NCBI RefSeq assembly: GCF_001640805.2
Contig: NC_066856.1
Coordinates: 1,497,937 to 1,561,936, forward strand
Length of the DNA stretch: 64,000 nt
Origin: Lates calcarifer
Lineage: Eukaryota > Chordata > Actinopteri > Centropomidae
Reading direction: 5' to 3'
Shown: in pieces, positions 29,124 to 41,667 of the stretch
Layout: every line of letters starts with the position of its first letter
Position numbering within the stretch: position 1 is the stretch's first letter
Translations under genes and position numbers: made by a program
The notes under the pieces: model-generated
What the model was told of the DNA's origin: nothing
The model's database searches: none
What the model saw: only the letters and a program-made list of their open reading frames with translations

Positions 29124-29218
29124 ATCCTAGAGATGCCTTACAAAGGGAAGGAGCTCAGCATGCTCATCTTTCTACCTAATGAGATAGAGGATGATACCAC
29201 CGGTCTGGAGAAGGTAGA

Positions 29219-29251
<33 letters not shown>

Positions 29252-29908
29252 AACATGTACTAATTGTTGACACTGTATCCACCCAAGCTGGAGAAGCAGC
29301 TGACCTATGAGAAATTTGTGGAGTGGACTCGTCCAGACATGATGTCTGAGGTTGAGGTTGATGTGAAGCTGCCTCAATTCAAGTTGGAGGAGACGTATGA
29401 CCTGAAAGGCGTCCTGAAAAACATGGGCATGGTGGACGCTTTTGATGACAAGAAGAGTGACTTCTCTGGTGAGATATTAAATCCATCATCCATTTATCAA
29501 TGTCAGTTATCAATGCCAGGATCATGGTGAAAACAGGAGTGGCAGAGATACCCAGACTTTCTTTTCTTCTCTTGACCCTCCCTTCTCTAAACACTTGAAT
29601 ACCACCTTACACATGGGTAACTGGATGGTAAGAATAGAAATGTTATTTTTGTTTTTCTCTCTTCTGTGACAGGCATGTCTGGGACCAAAGACCTGATTCT
29701 GTCAGAAGTCATCCACAAGACTCATGTGGAGGTGAACGAGGAGGGAACTGAGGCTGCTGCTGCCACTGGCGCTTGTGTCCGTCTTTTGTCAGGGCGTATG
29801 TATTTCAATTTAGCCCACTTCATCGCAGACCACCCCTTCCTCTTCTTCATCCGACATAACAGCACCATGAGCGTTCTGTTCGCCGGCCGATTCTGCTCCC
29901 CTGTGTGA
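29124..29908 (+). pseudogene. Serpin S0: 3' remnant with last three coding exons only
   Basis: Exons matching array exons 7 (29124-29213), 8 (29288-29468) and 9 (29673-29908) are open and carry correct splice sites and the AATAAA at 30354-30359, but exons 1 to 6 are absent. To the left, about 28820-28900 resembles the intron just before exon 2 of the other copies, then comes the LINE scrap, then from about 29006 intron 6 sequence. So the first half of the gene, start codon included, was lost. The reactive loop is the V/L type (CVRLL-SGR) found otherwise only in S4. Intron 8 is about 100 bases shorter than in the other copies. No promoter is visible; transcription could only come from elsewhere. 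Confidence 0.85.
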
Positions 29909-30815
29909 GCGCTGTGTCCCTCAGAGCAGTGTGACTCCACAGGTGGAGGTTACGTGGGATGTAGCTACGCTCAAACAGTCCACAGCCCCTCTGCATTGCT
30001 CTAGCTATAAATCACATTTCCCCTCTCAGTTACTTTTACAAAGTGTAAAATGTGGCTCTGCACAGTGCACCCTCACATTTACATCCAGGTGCTGCTGCCC
30101 TCAGTCTGTTGCTTGTGCTGAATCCCAAACTTTTTCTGATGATTATCTGTATGTTTTGAAATGGTCTTTGCTTGTAGGTGAGCAGAAAATCCCTGTGTAT
30201 CTTTTTACTGTCTGAGAGAAGCTGCTGAGCTGTTGCACTTACACATCTTTGAAATGTAACTTTACCATCCCAGTCAGTCGAACATGGAGTTTCATGTCAG
30301 TTAATGAATCTAAACTATGGCTGCACTTTGTATCCTCCTGCTTGCATAACTGGAATAAAGGAGTTTGGTTTGAAAACACAGTGTGCCGTGTTTTTCTTTC
30401 AGAATTCTTTGGGTTATAAAAGTGTTTGTGCTGAATTCTCTCAGGCTTCATGTTGTAGCCACCAACATTTCCTCTGGCTGGAGCCAGTGAGAGCAGGAGG
30501 CCAGTAGAGGGCGCTGCTGCCTGTGGAGCTGTTAAAGAGACAAAATCATCTGCTCTTTGAGCTTCTGAGAGCCTCTGATTTCCTCCATCAGGTTGTATCA
30601 GACTCCTGTAACCTCATGGTGGCTACGCCCTATGGTTTGAGCCTGAGACCTCAGAGCCTCTGAAAAGCCTTATTGATAGATCTCTGCTGTATTCACAAGG
30701 TCAGTATGTTAAGGAGCTAACTCCATACAAACTGTTCAAAACACACAGAGTCACTGAGAGAGAGACAGGCAGTGGAAACAGAGGGAGGGAGAGAACAGAG
30801 GATGGAGAGAGGGAC

Positions 30816-30847
<32 letters not shown>

Positions 30848-31059
30848 CAGCTTATGGAAATGTAGACACAGACAAGAAGCTGAGAGAAAGAGAAGAGGAG
30901 ACACAGCATGCATATATATGTAGATAAGGAGGAGAACACAGCATCTACTGACTATTGATTATTATCTAACACTATTTCCTGCATCAAGACTATGTGGAGG
31001 ATGTTCTCATCTCTGTCGAGTGTCGTGTTACTTCTGTGTTGCAACTTCCACTGAAGTCT

Positions 31060-31161
31060 GACTCATTCCCTGTTTATAATAATAGAGTGGATTCAGGCGG
31101 AGTTGGACACAAATCTGAAAGAGTCCGGATCAGTGTGGAACAGCAGGAACAGTGTCTGACA
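31060..31161 (+). promoter_or_regulatory. Promoter and non-coding exon 1 of serpin S1
   Basis: TATA-like TTTATAAT at 31073-31080 is followed about 80 bases on by GTCTGACA|GTAAGT with the donor after 31161. The exon contains no start codon that continues into exon 2 and would be spliced to the acceptor at 32726. Confidence 0.55.
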
Positions 31162-31770
31162 GTAAGTAGAGGGTGTTTTCCATTCAGATCGTGACAGCAG
31201 GATTCACATATTTGCTCTGTTTGTTGAACAGTAGGAAATCTAAACGGGACAGTCATCCTACTTCAAAGCTAGATTTCTCATCATGTGAAAACATCTGTTT
31301 CCCTGCTGGCTTAAATTCCCAGGTCCCAGTGAATAACGGAGCAGTGCAAAGTCTGACCAGGATCTCACTGCTCTCCATACCTGGTTTACACACATGTAGG
31401 ACTCTGACAGCAGGTTTGGATTCTCTGATCTGACTAAACTATGTGAAACTAAGGCGCTGAAACAGAGTCCGGATCAGGAACTGGCAGACTCAGCAAGTAA
31501 CAAACACAGAGCCACAGAGCCCCGGATTGGTTATAGACAGATAAGAATTTATATCGCGTGCTCGAGATGACGCACGAGATAAAATTCGCTGTCAGGGTTT
31601 AATTAATTCGTTTCCAGGTTTTGGAACTGCCGCAGCTTTTAAACATTACAAACAATCAACTATCACAGCAGCGTCAGGCTCTCCCTCACCTGACGCACCA
31701 GACGCACAGGTGCGGGTGCGGACCAGTCTGCAGACCTGGATATCTTGGTTTGTATTCTCACGATTAGTGA

Positions 31771-32093
31771 CGGGGCAGCACGATGGAGCAGTGGTTAGCA
31801 CTGTCGCCTCACAACAAGAGGGTTCGAACCCCGGTTCGCCCGGAGTTTGGATGGATGTGGATGTGGATGGATGTGTGTACCTCTCTCCAGGTACTCCTGC
31901 CTCCTTCCACAGTCTGAAAGCATAGGTTGATTGATGACTCTAAATTGTGTGAATGTGAGTGTGAATGGTTGTTTGTCTCTGTGTATCAGTCCAGTGATAA
32001 ACTGGCGGTCTGTCCAGGGTGTACCCCACCTCTCACCCAGTGTCAGCTGGGACTGACTCCAGCCTTAAAGCAACATAGATAATGGATGGATGA
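31771..32093 (+). mobile_element. tRNA-derived SINE in intron 1 of serpin S1
   Basis: Head GGGGCAGCACGATGGAGCAG, A-box-like GCAGTGGTTAGCACTG, B box GGTTCGAACCC, then the common fish tail GGGTGTACCCCACCTCTCAC ending in AATGGATGGATGA. Present in S1 and S4, absent from S2 and S3. Confidence 0.8.
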
Positions 32094-32731
32094 TTAATTA
32101 CAGCTTAATGTATTATGCATTTAATTAATATAATTACACTAACTGATGATGCCTTGATAGCTGATAATCAACACTGACATTTGAAGTAAGAAGCAGAAAA
32201 AAATGAGCAACGTTGACAAGAGCCAGATTGTGATGGCAGGACAACTGGGTCAGAGCATCTCCAGAACTGCCTCTTGTGGGATGTTCCCGGTCTGTAGTGG
32301 TCAGGACCAAGGAAGGAAAAACGGTGAACCGGCGACAAAAGGCTCATTGATGCACGTGGGGAGCGAAGGCTGGACTGTGCGGTCATAAATAGAATAGCTA
32401 CTGTAGCTCAAACAGCTGAAAAAGTAAATTCGGATTCAGATAGAAAGGCGTCAGAAAACACAGTGCATCACAGTTTGTTGCAGTGGTCATAATGTTATGG
32501 CTGATTGGTGCACACTTATCCTGTGTGTATGAATTTACCAGAACTAAATAATTAATTAAAATGTGGGAATGACTTGCATCTCGTGCAGATGAAATCGCAC
32601 TTTGAGCACTCGGTGTAGTAAACCATGTCCTCGATATGTATCTTTTTCTCAATGATAAGCAGCACTAACCAGATGAAGAGTATATATGATTGTAATGATG
32701 AACGTACTGCTCTGCTTTCTTTGCAGACACA

Positions 32732-35632
32732 ATGGCATCATCAGCCCCTCTGTCCAAGGCCAACACCACCTTCTGTCTGGATCTGTTCAGAAAGCTGAGC
32801 GACAACGACAACACTGCAAATATCTTCTTCTCTCCTTTTAGCATCTCTTCAGCCCTGGCTATGGTGATGCTGGGAGCCAGAGGAAACACAGCCACACAGA
32901 TGTCAGAGGTACATGACACGTGGCAGGATGGTGTTGATCTTTGATAAGCAGCCCCCACAAAAACTCTGTGTCCTGATAAAGATTTCTGACCAAATGAAAT
33001 CATCAGAAACAGCGCAGCCATAGCTATAGTTATCACTCTGATGTTGCTCTTTAATGCTCTGTATTGTCTTGTATCTGGACAATATTTAGCATGAAACATC
33101 TCCCAGACAGTTGGACTATTCCTTTAAGTTTAAACTTAATGGACTGTACTTATATAGCGCTTTTCTAGTCTTTTCGACCACTCAAAGCGCTTTACACTAC
33201 AGATCACATTCACCCCATTCACACACATTCATACAGCACATATTCTATATTTAATGTGCTTTCTAAACACATTCACACACCGATGTGAAACACACACATC
33301 GGAGGCAATTTGGGGTTCAGTATCTTGCCCAAGGATACTTCAGCATGCAGACTGGAGGACCCGGGAATCGAACCACCGACCTTCTGATTGGTGGACGACT
33401 GCTCTACCTCCTAAGCCACAGCCGCTACTTTCTGTACATTGACTTGTTCTATATCAAATGAATGTTTTCTCTAACACCTCTTGTCGACTTTGTCCACAGT
33501 GTCTGAAAACCCAGGACTGTCAGGATGTCCACACCAGCTTTACCCAACTGCTGACTGAGTTCAACAAGGCAGATGCTCCGTACGCCCTCAGTGTGGCCAA
33601 CAGACTGTACGGGGAACAGTCCTACCAGTTTATTGAGGTGTGTGTTTCAGCATGTGTGTAACTGTGCACCTCATTGACTGGTCATAGTTTGTTTTAAGAA
33701 TGTCAAGGTGGAGAAAATGAGAGGCTGAGATAGGAATCTTTAAGCTTCAAGTAAAAAAGGAGTGGCTGAGGGAGTGGGTAGGAGGCCAGCATACAAGCAG
33801 GTGGAGCGGTGACTGTGAAAATACTCTCCTGGCTGTGATGACTATAAATTCCACAAAGTCAAATAAAGAGATTGTTGTGTTTGGGTGGTCACAATCAGTA
33901 AATGTGTTGTTGACGGTTTCAGGATTTCTTAACACAAACCAGGAAGCTCTACAACGCTGAGCTGGAGTCAGTGGACTTCAAAACCAGCTCTGAGGCAGCA
34001 AGAGTCAACATCAACAGCTGGGTGGAGAAGCAGACACAAGGTGAATCACACACACTAACATACACACCATCAGTTTATAGCATGAGCCCCTCCACAATAT
34101 GTCAAAGAACCTGCTGTGTTTCAAAGGTTTTTTAATCTTTCTTGCTGATGTTTCATGTAACTACAGTCTGTTGGATGGAAACGTTGCTGTGGTCTCTGTG
34201 ACGTTACTTCTCACTGCTTCCATGTGGTTTCAGGTAAAATCAGAGACATGCTGCCCAAAGATGTACTGGACAATGACAGCAGGCTGGTGCTGGTCAATGC
34301 CATGTACTTTAAAGGCACCTGGAACAAAACGTTTGAGCGGATAGATACTTATGATGCTAAGTTCAGACTCAACAAGGTGAAACTGCACAAAGAAACACTC
34401 AATGAACTCTGACTGACTAATTCAGTAACTTTTATTAAAGAGTGCTTCTTGTGTTTGTTGTCTTCAGAGTGACACTAAGCCAGTGAAGATGATGAACAAG
34501 ACAGCTGACTTTCCTCTTGCCTCCATTCCTGAGGCCAACTGCCAGGTAATTAAACAACTGATTAATCAGTCAATATCAGTTACTAAAGGTCCAGTGTGTA
34601 ACATTTACAGGGATCTAGTAGTAGAGTATAATTTATAAAAACATGGTTTTATTATCATGGAGTTGGCCATGTTGTGCTGCCATGTTTCTACAGTAGAACA
34701 GAACAGACAAACCGAACCAAACAGTTACCAATGTAGGGCTTTTCACGTTTTTATGTTGACATTCCACCCTGTCACAGTCTGTCACATGTCAGCCACTACC
34801 TACAGTTTAACAGAGTAACAACTAAATGAAACATCTAAATATGCAGCGATTCCCTGAGGGTGACTGCTATGGGGTGTTGTGGTTTTAGAATAATTGATAA
34901 TAATCAACAAACTTGCAGGAGTTGTCAGCCTATCATGCCCCTGTTCCTCCACGAAACAGGAGGAGAGGAGAGAAACACAGCTGTAAGTGACAACAAAACG
35001 TGACAGACTCTCACACTGAGCTGAAATGAAATGAGTGCACATAAACCATAAATAAAATATTTTGTTGTCTTGACAGAGTAGCTTAATTGATGCAGAAGTT
35101 GGCGCCATTTTCTCACCTTTTGGCTACCGTAGCCTCTCCAACACGCTTGCAGAGGGAGAGTTCAGGGGACAGATTTTCAGTTGTCTTGCAATTGGTATTC
35201 TCACTACTAGATGCCACTAAATCCTACACACTGCTCCTTTAAATGATCAGGTAATAACTACATAACATTAGTCATAATTATCTTTGTTAAATAAGCCACT
35301 CTACTTCACTACTTTGTTTGTCTTCCTGTCAGCAGAATATTTAGTTAAAATGTCATCAAATTTTATGGACAGCTACAAAAGGAACTAGTGCAACCTTTGA
35401 CAAACCTTTGAAAAACAGTCCTGTGTTAATGGTTTTGTTTGTTGAATATAATCCTCATAAATCATCTTTGTTCAGTCCTAAAAGTCAGAGCAGTGTCTAA
35501 ACAGTCTGAGCTGTAATGTGTGAAACTCTGTCGTACAGATCCTAGAGATGCCTTACAAAGGGAAGGAGCTCAGCATGCTCATCTTTCTACCTAATGAGAT
35601 AGAGGATGATACCACCGGTCTGGAGAAGGTAG

Positions 35633-35668
<36 letters not shown>

Positions 35669-36408
35669 AACATGTACTAATTGTTGACACTGTATCCACC
35701 CAAGCTGGAGAAGCAGCTGACCTATGAGAAATTTGTGGAGTGGACTCGTCCAGACATGATGTCTGAGGTTGAGGTTGATGTGAAGCTGCCTCAATTCAAG
35801 TTGGAGGAGACGTATGACCTGAAAGGCGTCCTGAAAAACATGGGCATGGTGGACGCTTTTGATGACAAGAAGAGTGACTTCTCTGGTGAGATATTAAATC
35901 CATCATCCATTTATCAATGTCAGTTATCAATGCCAGGATCATGGTGAAAACAGGAGTGGCAGAGATACCCAGACTTTCTTTTCTTCTCTTGACCCTCCCT
36001 TCTCTAAACACTTGAATACCACCTTACACATGGGTAACTGGATGGTAAGAATAGAAATGTAGCTCTCATTCAGGCTTGCTCCTGCATATTAATTATTGTA
36101 TACAGTGTAAATTCTCATAGGTAAACACATGAAAGTTCAATGTTATTTTTGTTTTTCTCTCTTCTGTGACAGGCATGTCTGGGACCAAAGACCTGATTCT
36201 GTCAGAAGTCATCCACAAGACTCATGTGGAGGTGAACGAGGAGGGAACTGAGGCTGCTGCTGCCACTGGCGCTTGTTTCCGTTTTTTGTCAGGGCGTATG
36301 TATTTCAATTTAGCCCACTTCATCGCAGACCACCCCTTCCTCTTCTTCATCCGACATAACACCACCATGAGCGTTCTGTTCGCCGGCCGATTCTGCTCCC
36401 CTGTGTGA
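32732..36408 (+). CDS. Serpin S1: clade B serpin, 386 aa, array copy 1
   Basis: Intracellular serine/cysteine protease inhibitor. Coding exons: 32732-32908, 33500-33637, 33923-34040, 34234-34376, 34468-34545, 35539-35628, 35705-35885 and 36173-36408; all frames join. Exon 2 gives [20 protein letters not shown]; exon 5 has [11 protein letters not shown]; exon 7 [20 protein letters not shown]; exon 9 the inhibitory hinge [11 protein letters not shown] and signature [11 protein letters not shown]. Counting from P15 Gly the loop is C-F-R-F-L|S-G-R, so P1-P1' is Leu-Ser, suggesting a chymotrypsin- or elastase-type target; the P' side is three residues longer than in human SERPINB1, so an Arg further on is an alternative site. 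Exon 2 joins exon 3 directly, without the CD-loop exon of SA and SB. AATAAA at 36854-36859. Intact. Confidence 0.92.
33141..33424 (-). mobile_element. tRNA-derived SINE in intron 2 of serpin S1
   Basis: On the minus strand: GCGGCTGTGGCTTAGGAGG (A-box region), B box GGTGGTTCGATTCC, GGGCAAGATACTGAACCCC, and the tail AAAGCGCTATATAAGTACAG. The same family recurs at 19905-20055. Present in S1, S2 and S3, absent from S4. Confidence 0.8.
34584..35241. mobile_element. MITE in intron 6 of serpin S1
   Basis: The ends are inverted repeats: TAAAGGTCCAGTGTGTAACA on the left, and TAAAGGAGCAGTGTGTAGGA reading inward from the right. About 658 bases, with no transposase frame. The same element is at the same place in S2, S3 and S4, so it predates the duplication. 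Confidence 0.75.
35634..35664. repeat. (CA)n within the 76-nt intron 7 of serpin S1
   Basis: The intron 35629-35704 is 76 bases and over a third of it is an uninterrupted CA run starting about five bases after the donor. Equivalent introns are 74 (S0), 76 (S2), 74 (S3) and 82 (S4) bases, differing in steps of two. Confidence 0.85.
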
Positions 36409-37350
36409 GCACTGTGTCCCTCAGAGCAGTGTGACTCCACAGGTGGAGGTTACGTGGGATGTAGCTACACTCAAACAGTCCACAGCCCCTCTGCATTGCT
36501 CTAGCTATAAATCACATTTCCCCTCTCAGTTACTTTTACAAAGTGTAAAATGTGGCTCTGCACAGTGCACCCTCACATTTACATCCAGGTGCTGCTGCCC
36601 TCAGTCTGTTGCTTGTGCTGAATCCCAAACTTTTTCTGATGATTATCTGTATGTTTTGAAATGGTCTTTGCTTGTAGGTGAGCAGAAAATCCCTGTGTAT
36701 CTTTTTACTGTCTGAGAGAAGCTGCTGAGCTGTTGCACTTACACATCTTTGAAATGTAACTTTACCATCCCAGTCAGTCGAACATGGAGTTTCATGTCAG
36801 TTAATGAATCTAAACTATGGCTGCACTTTGTATCCTCCTGCTTGCATAACTGGAATAAAGGAGTTTGGTTTGAAAACACAGTGTGCCGTGTTTTTCTTTC
36901 AGAATTCTTTGGGTTATAAAAGTGTTTGTGCTGAATTCTCTCAGGCTTCATGTTGTAGCCACCAACATTTCCTCAGGCTGGAGCCAGTGAGAGCAGGAGG
37001 CCAGTAGAGGGCGCTGCTGCCTGTGGAGCTGTTAAAGAGACAAAATCATCTGCTCTTTGAGCTTCTGAGAGCCTCTGATTTCCTCCATCAGGTTGTATCA
37101 GACTCCTGTAACCTCATGGTGGCTACGCCCTATGGTTTGAGCCTGAGACCTCGGAGCCTCTGAAAAGCCTTATTGATAGATCTCTGCTGTATTCACAAGG
37201 TCAGTATGTTAAGGAGCTAACTCCATACAAACTGTTCAAAACACACAGAGTCACTGAGAGAGAGACAGGCAGTGGAAACAGAGGGAGGGAGAGAACAGAG
37301 GATGGAGAGAGAGATGAACAGAAAGAACATAATGTTGAAGACAGAGGGAC

Positions 37351-37384
<34 letters not shown>

Positions 37385-37496
37385 CAGCTTATAGAAATGT
37401 AGACACAGACAAGAAGCTGAGAGAAAGAGAAGAGGAGACACAGCAAAGACTCAAACAGTTTGACATAATCTTGGGCAGACGTGCAATGTTTCCACT

Positions 37497-37907
37497 TGTG
37501 GTATATATGATGGTGATGATGTGAAGATGATGAAGAGGAGATCTCCGCTGACACTGTCTTGCTTGAATATAGAAGTTTATTACAAAGAAGTTCAGCATCA
37601 AAACAAGCACTGCAGTAGCTTGTGAGAGGATCCGAGCCAATATGGATCTCTCTCCTAACAGCTCTCAACATCAGTATATATATATGTTAGTCATCTCTAC
37701 GATTTATAGCGAGACATCGGGCTCTCACTCAATGACCTCACTTTTCCAAGAAACAGAGAGAAGGGAAGAAAGGTCCTCTCCCTGTCCCTTATATATATAT
37801 GTTCATGGCTACTAACCTAAACATGAACCCAAAGAATAGAAAGACATACATGGAGCTTCAGGCATTCCAAGAAAGTAAAAACCATATATGGAACGTCAGA
37901 CACTACA
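37497..37907 (-). mobile_element. Solo LTR upstream of serpin S2
   Basis: A 411-base insert beginning TGTGG and ending CTACA, flanked by a 4-base duplication CACT (37493-37496 and 37908-37911). The empty site is visible in S4 near 49478 as TTTCCACTAATGTC. Read on the minus strand it holds a TATATATATAAGG box and a GTAATAAACTTC poly(A) signal, as expected of an LTR. No internal retroelement genes remain. It ends about 190 bases before the putative exon 1 of S2. Confidence 0.75.
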
Positions 37908-38054
37908 CACTAATGTCTTGAAATGCATATATACGTAGATAAGGAGGAGAACACAGCATCTACTGACTATTGATTATTATCTAACACTATTTCCTGCATC
38001 AAGACTATGTGGAGGATGTTCTCATCTCTGTCGAGTGTCGTGTTACTTCTGTGT

Positions 38055-38151
38055 TGCAACTTCCACTGAAGTCTGACTCATTCCCTGTTTATAATAATAG
38101 AGTGGATTCAGGAGTTGGATCAGTGTGGAACAGCAGGAACAGTGTCTGACA
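38055..38151 (+). promoter_or_regulatory. Promoter and non-coding exon 1 of serpin S2
   Basis: Same TTTATAAT and GTCTGACA|GTAAGT as S1 (donor after 38151), but about 30 bases of the exon are missing compared with S1 and S4. Intron 1 is also about 1 kb shorter and lacks the SINE. Confidence 0.5.
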
Positions 38152-39134
38152 GTAAGTAGAGGGTGTTTTCCATTCAGATCGTGACAGCAGGATTCACATA
38201 TTTGCTCTGTTTGTTGAACAGTAGGAAATCTAAACGGGACAGTCATCCTACTTCAAAGCTAGATTTCTCATCATGTGAAAACATCTGTTTCCCTGCTGGC
38301 TTAAATTCCCAGGTCCCAGTGAATAACAGATAAGAATTTATATCGTGTGCTCGAAATGCGCACAAGATAAAATTTGCTGTCAGGGTTTAATTGATTCGTT
38401 TACAGGTTTTGGAACTGTCGCAGCTTTTAAACATTACGTCAGTGTCAGAAAACACAGTGCATCACAGTTTGTTGCAGTGGTCATAATGTTATGGCTGATT
38501 GGTGCACACTTATCCTGTGTGTATGAATTTACCAAAACTAAATAATTAATTAAAATGTGGGAATGACTTGCATCTCGTGCAGATGAAATCGCACTTTGAG
38601 CACTCAGTGTAGTAAACCATGTCCTCGATATGTATCTTTTTCTCAATGATAAGCAGCACTAACCAGATGAAGAGTATATATGATTGTAATGATGAACGTA
38701 CTGCTCTGCTTTCTTTGCAGACACGATGGCATCACCAGCCCCTCTGTCCAAGGCCAACACCACCTTCTGTCTGGATCTGTTCAGAAAGCTGAGCGACAAC
38801 GACAACACTGCAAATGTCTTCTTCTCTCCTTTTAGCATCTCTTCAGCCCTGGCTATGGTGATGCTGGGAGCCAGAGGAAACACAGCCACACAGATGTCAG
38901 AGGTACATGACACGTGGCAGGATGGTGTTGATCTTTGATAAGCAGCCCCCACAAAAACTCTGTGTCCTGATAAAGATTTCTGACCAAATGAAATCATCAG
39001 AAACAGCGCAGCCATAGCTATAGTTATCACTCTGATGTTGCTCTTTAATGCTCTGTATTGTCTTGTATCTGGACAATATTTAGCATGAAACATCTCCCAG
39101 ACAGTTGGACTATTCCTTTAAGTTTAAACTTAAT

Positions 39135-39418
39135 GGACTGTACTTATATAGCGCTTTTCTAGTCTTTTCGACCACTCAAAGCGCTTTACACTACAGATCA
39201 CATTCACCCCATTCACACACATTCATACAGCACATATTCTATATTTAATGTGCTTTCTAAACACATTCACACACCGATGTGAAACACACACATCGGAGGC
39301 AATTTGGGGTTCAGTATCTTGCCCAAGGATACTTCAGCATGCAGACTGGAGGAGCCGGGAATCGAACCACCGACCTTCTGATTGGTGGACGACTGCTCTA
39401 CCTCCTAAGCCACAGCCG
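39135..39418 (-). mobile_element. tRNA-derived SINE in intron 2 of serpin S2
   Basis: Same element and position as at 33141-33424 in S1. Confidence 0.8.
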
Positions 39419-40577
39419 CTACTTTCTGTACATTGACTTGTTCTATATCAAATGAATGTTTTCTCTAACACCTCTTGTCGACTTTGTCCACAGTGTCTGA
39501 AAACCCAGGACTGTCAGGACGTCCACACCAGCTTTACCCAACTGCTGACTGAGTTCAACAAGGCAGATGCTCTGTACGCCCTCAGTGTGGCCAACAGACT
39601 GTACGGGGAACAGTCCTACCAGTTTATTGAGGTGTGTGTTTCAGCATGTGTGTAACTGTGCACCTCATTGACTGGTCATAGTTTGTTTTAAGAATGTCAA
39701 GGTGGAGAAAATGAGAGGCTGAGATAGGAATCTTTAAGCTTCAAGTAAAAAAGGAGTGGCTGAGGGAGTGGGTAGGAGGCCAGCATACAAGCAGGTGGAG
39801 CGGTGACTGTGAAAATACTCTCCTGGCTGTGATGACTATAAATTCCACAAAGTCAAATAAAGAGATTGTTGTGTTTGGGTGGTCACAATCAGTAAATGTG
39901 TTGTTGACGGTTTCAGGATTTCTTAACACAAACCAGGAAGCTCTACAACGCTGAGCTGGAGTCAGTGGACTTCAAAACCAGCTCTGAGGCAGCAAGAGTC
40001 AACATCAACAGCTGGGTGGAGAAGCAGACACAAGGTGAATCACACACACTAACATACACACCATCAGTTTATAGCATGAGCCCCTCCACAATATGTCAAA
40101 GAACCTGCTGTGTTTCAAAGGTTTTTTAATCTTTCTTGCTGATGTTTCATGTAACTACAGTCTGTTGGATGGAAACGTTGCTGTGGTCTCTGTGACGTTA
40201 CTTCTCACTGCTTCCATGTGGTTTCAGGTAAAATCAGAGACATGCTGCCCAAAGATGTACTGGACAATGACAGCAGGCTGGTGCTGGTCAATGCCATGTA
40301 CTTTAAAGGCACCTGGAACAAAACGTTTGAGCGGATAGATACTTATGATGCTAAGTTCAGACTCAACAAGGTGAAACTGCACAAAGAAACACTCAATGAA
40401 CTCTGACTGACTAATTCAGTAACTTTTATTAAAGAGTGCTTCTTGTGTTTGTTGTCTTCAGAGTGACACTAAGCCAGTGAAGATGATGAACAAGACAGCT
40501 GACTTTCCTCTTGCCTCCATTCCTGAGGCCAACTGCCAGGTAATTAAACAACTGATTAATCAGTCAATATCAGTTAC

Positions 40578-41235
40578 TAAAGGTCCAGTGTGTAACATTT
40601 ACAGGGATCTAGTAGTAGAGTATAATTTATAAAAACATGGTTTTATTATCATGGAGTTGGCCATGTTGTGCTGCCATGTTTCTACAGTAGAACAGAACAG
40701 ACAAACCGAACCAAACAGTTACCAATGTAGGGCTTTTCACGTTTTTATGTTGACATTCCACCCTGTCACAGTCTGTCACATGTCAGCCACTACCTACAGT
40801 TTAACAGAGTAACAACTAAATGAAACATCTAAATATGCAGCGATTCCCTGAGGGTGACTGCTATGGGGTGTTGTGGTTTTAGAATAATTGATAATAATCA
40901 ACAAACTTGCAGGAGTTGTCAGCCTATCATGCCCCTGTTCCTCCATGAAACAGGAGGAGAGGAGAGAAACACAGCTGTAAGTGACAACAAAACGTGACAG
41001 ACTCTCACACTGAGCTGAAATGAAATGAGTGCACATAAACCATAAATAAAATATTTTGTTGTCTTGACAGAGTAGCTTAATTGATGCAGAAGTTGGCGCC
41101 ATTTTCTCACCTTTTGGCTACCGTAGCCTCTCCAACACGCTTGCAGAGGGAGAGTTCAGGGGACAGATTTTCAGTTGTCTTGCAATTGGTATTCTCACTA
41201 CTAGATGCCACTAAATCCTACACACTGCTCCTTTA
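40578..41235. mobile_element. MITE in intron 6 of serpin S2
   Basis: Same element and position as at 34584-35241 in S1. Confidence 0.75.
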
Positions 41236-41631
41236 AATGATCAGGTAATAACTACATAACATTAGTCATAATTATCTTTGTTAAATAAGCCACTCTACTT
41301 CACTACTTTGTTTGTCTTCCTGTCAGCAGAATATTTAGTTAAATGTATGATTCATCAAATTTTATGGACAGCTACAAAAGGAACTAGTGCAACCTTTGAC
41401 AAACCTTTGAAAAACAGTCCTGTGTTAATGGTTTTGTTTGTTGAATATAATCCTCATAAATCATCTTTGTTCAGTCCTAAAAGTCAGAGCAGTGTCTAAA
41501 CAGTCTGAGCTGTAATGTGTGAAACTCTGTCGTACAGATCCTAGAGATGCCTTACAAAGGGAAGGAGCTCAGCATGCTCATCTTTCTACCTAATGAGATA
41601 GAGGATGATACCACCGGTCTGGAGAAGGTAG

Positions 41632-41667
<36 letters not shown>

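Noticed and set aside
29931..30215. 94-codon ORF after the stop of S0 (repeated after every array copy)
   Set aside because: It is within the serpin 3'UTR; repetition is due to duplication and the frame has no recognisable domain.
31790..31835. tRNA-like A and B boxes (also at 50374-50419 and, on the minus strand, 33360-33424)
   Set aside because: They lie in the heads of tRNA-derived SINEs with degenerate cloverleaf potential, not genuine tRNA genes.
32665..33099. 144-codon minus-strand ORF repeated at 38659-39093 and 44661-45095
   Set aside because: It is the antisense of serpin exon 2 plus flanking intron; its repetition only reflects duplication of the unit.
34800..35108. 102-codon minus-strand ORF repeated in all array copies
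   Set aside because: It lies wholly in the intron 6 MITE and has no transposase similarity.
37201..37671. 156-codon minus-strand ORF (repeated at 43203-43673) with Ser-His runs
   Set aside because: It runs through the solo LTR and the (GA)n repeat upstream of S2 and S3. Low complexity, no family resemblance, and explained by the mobile element.
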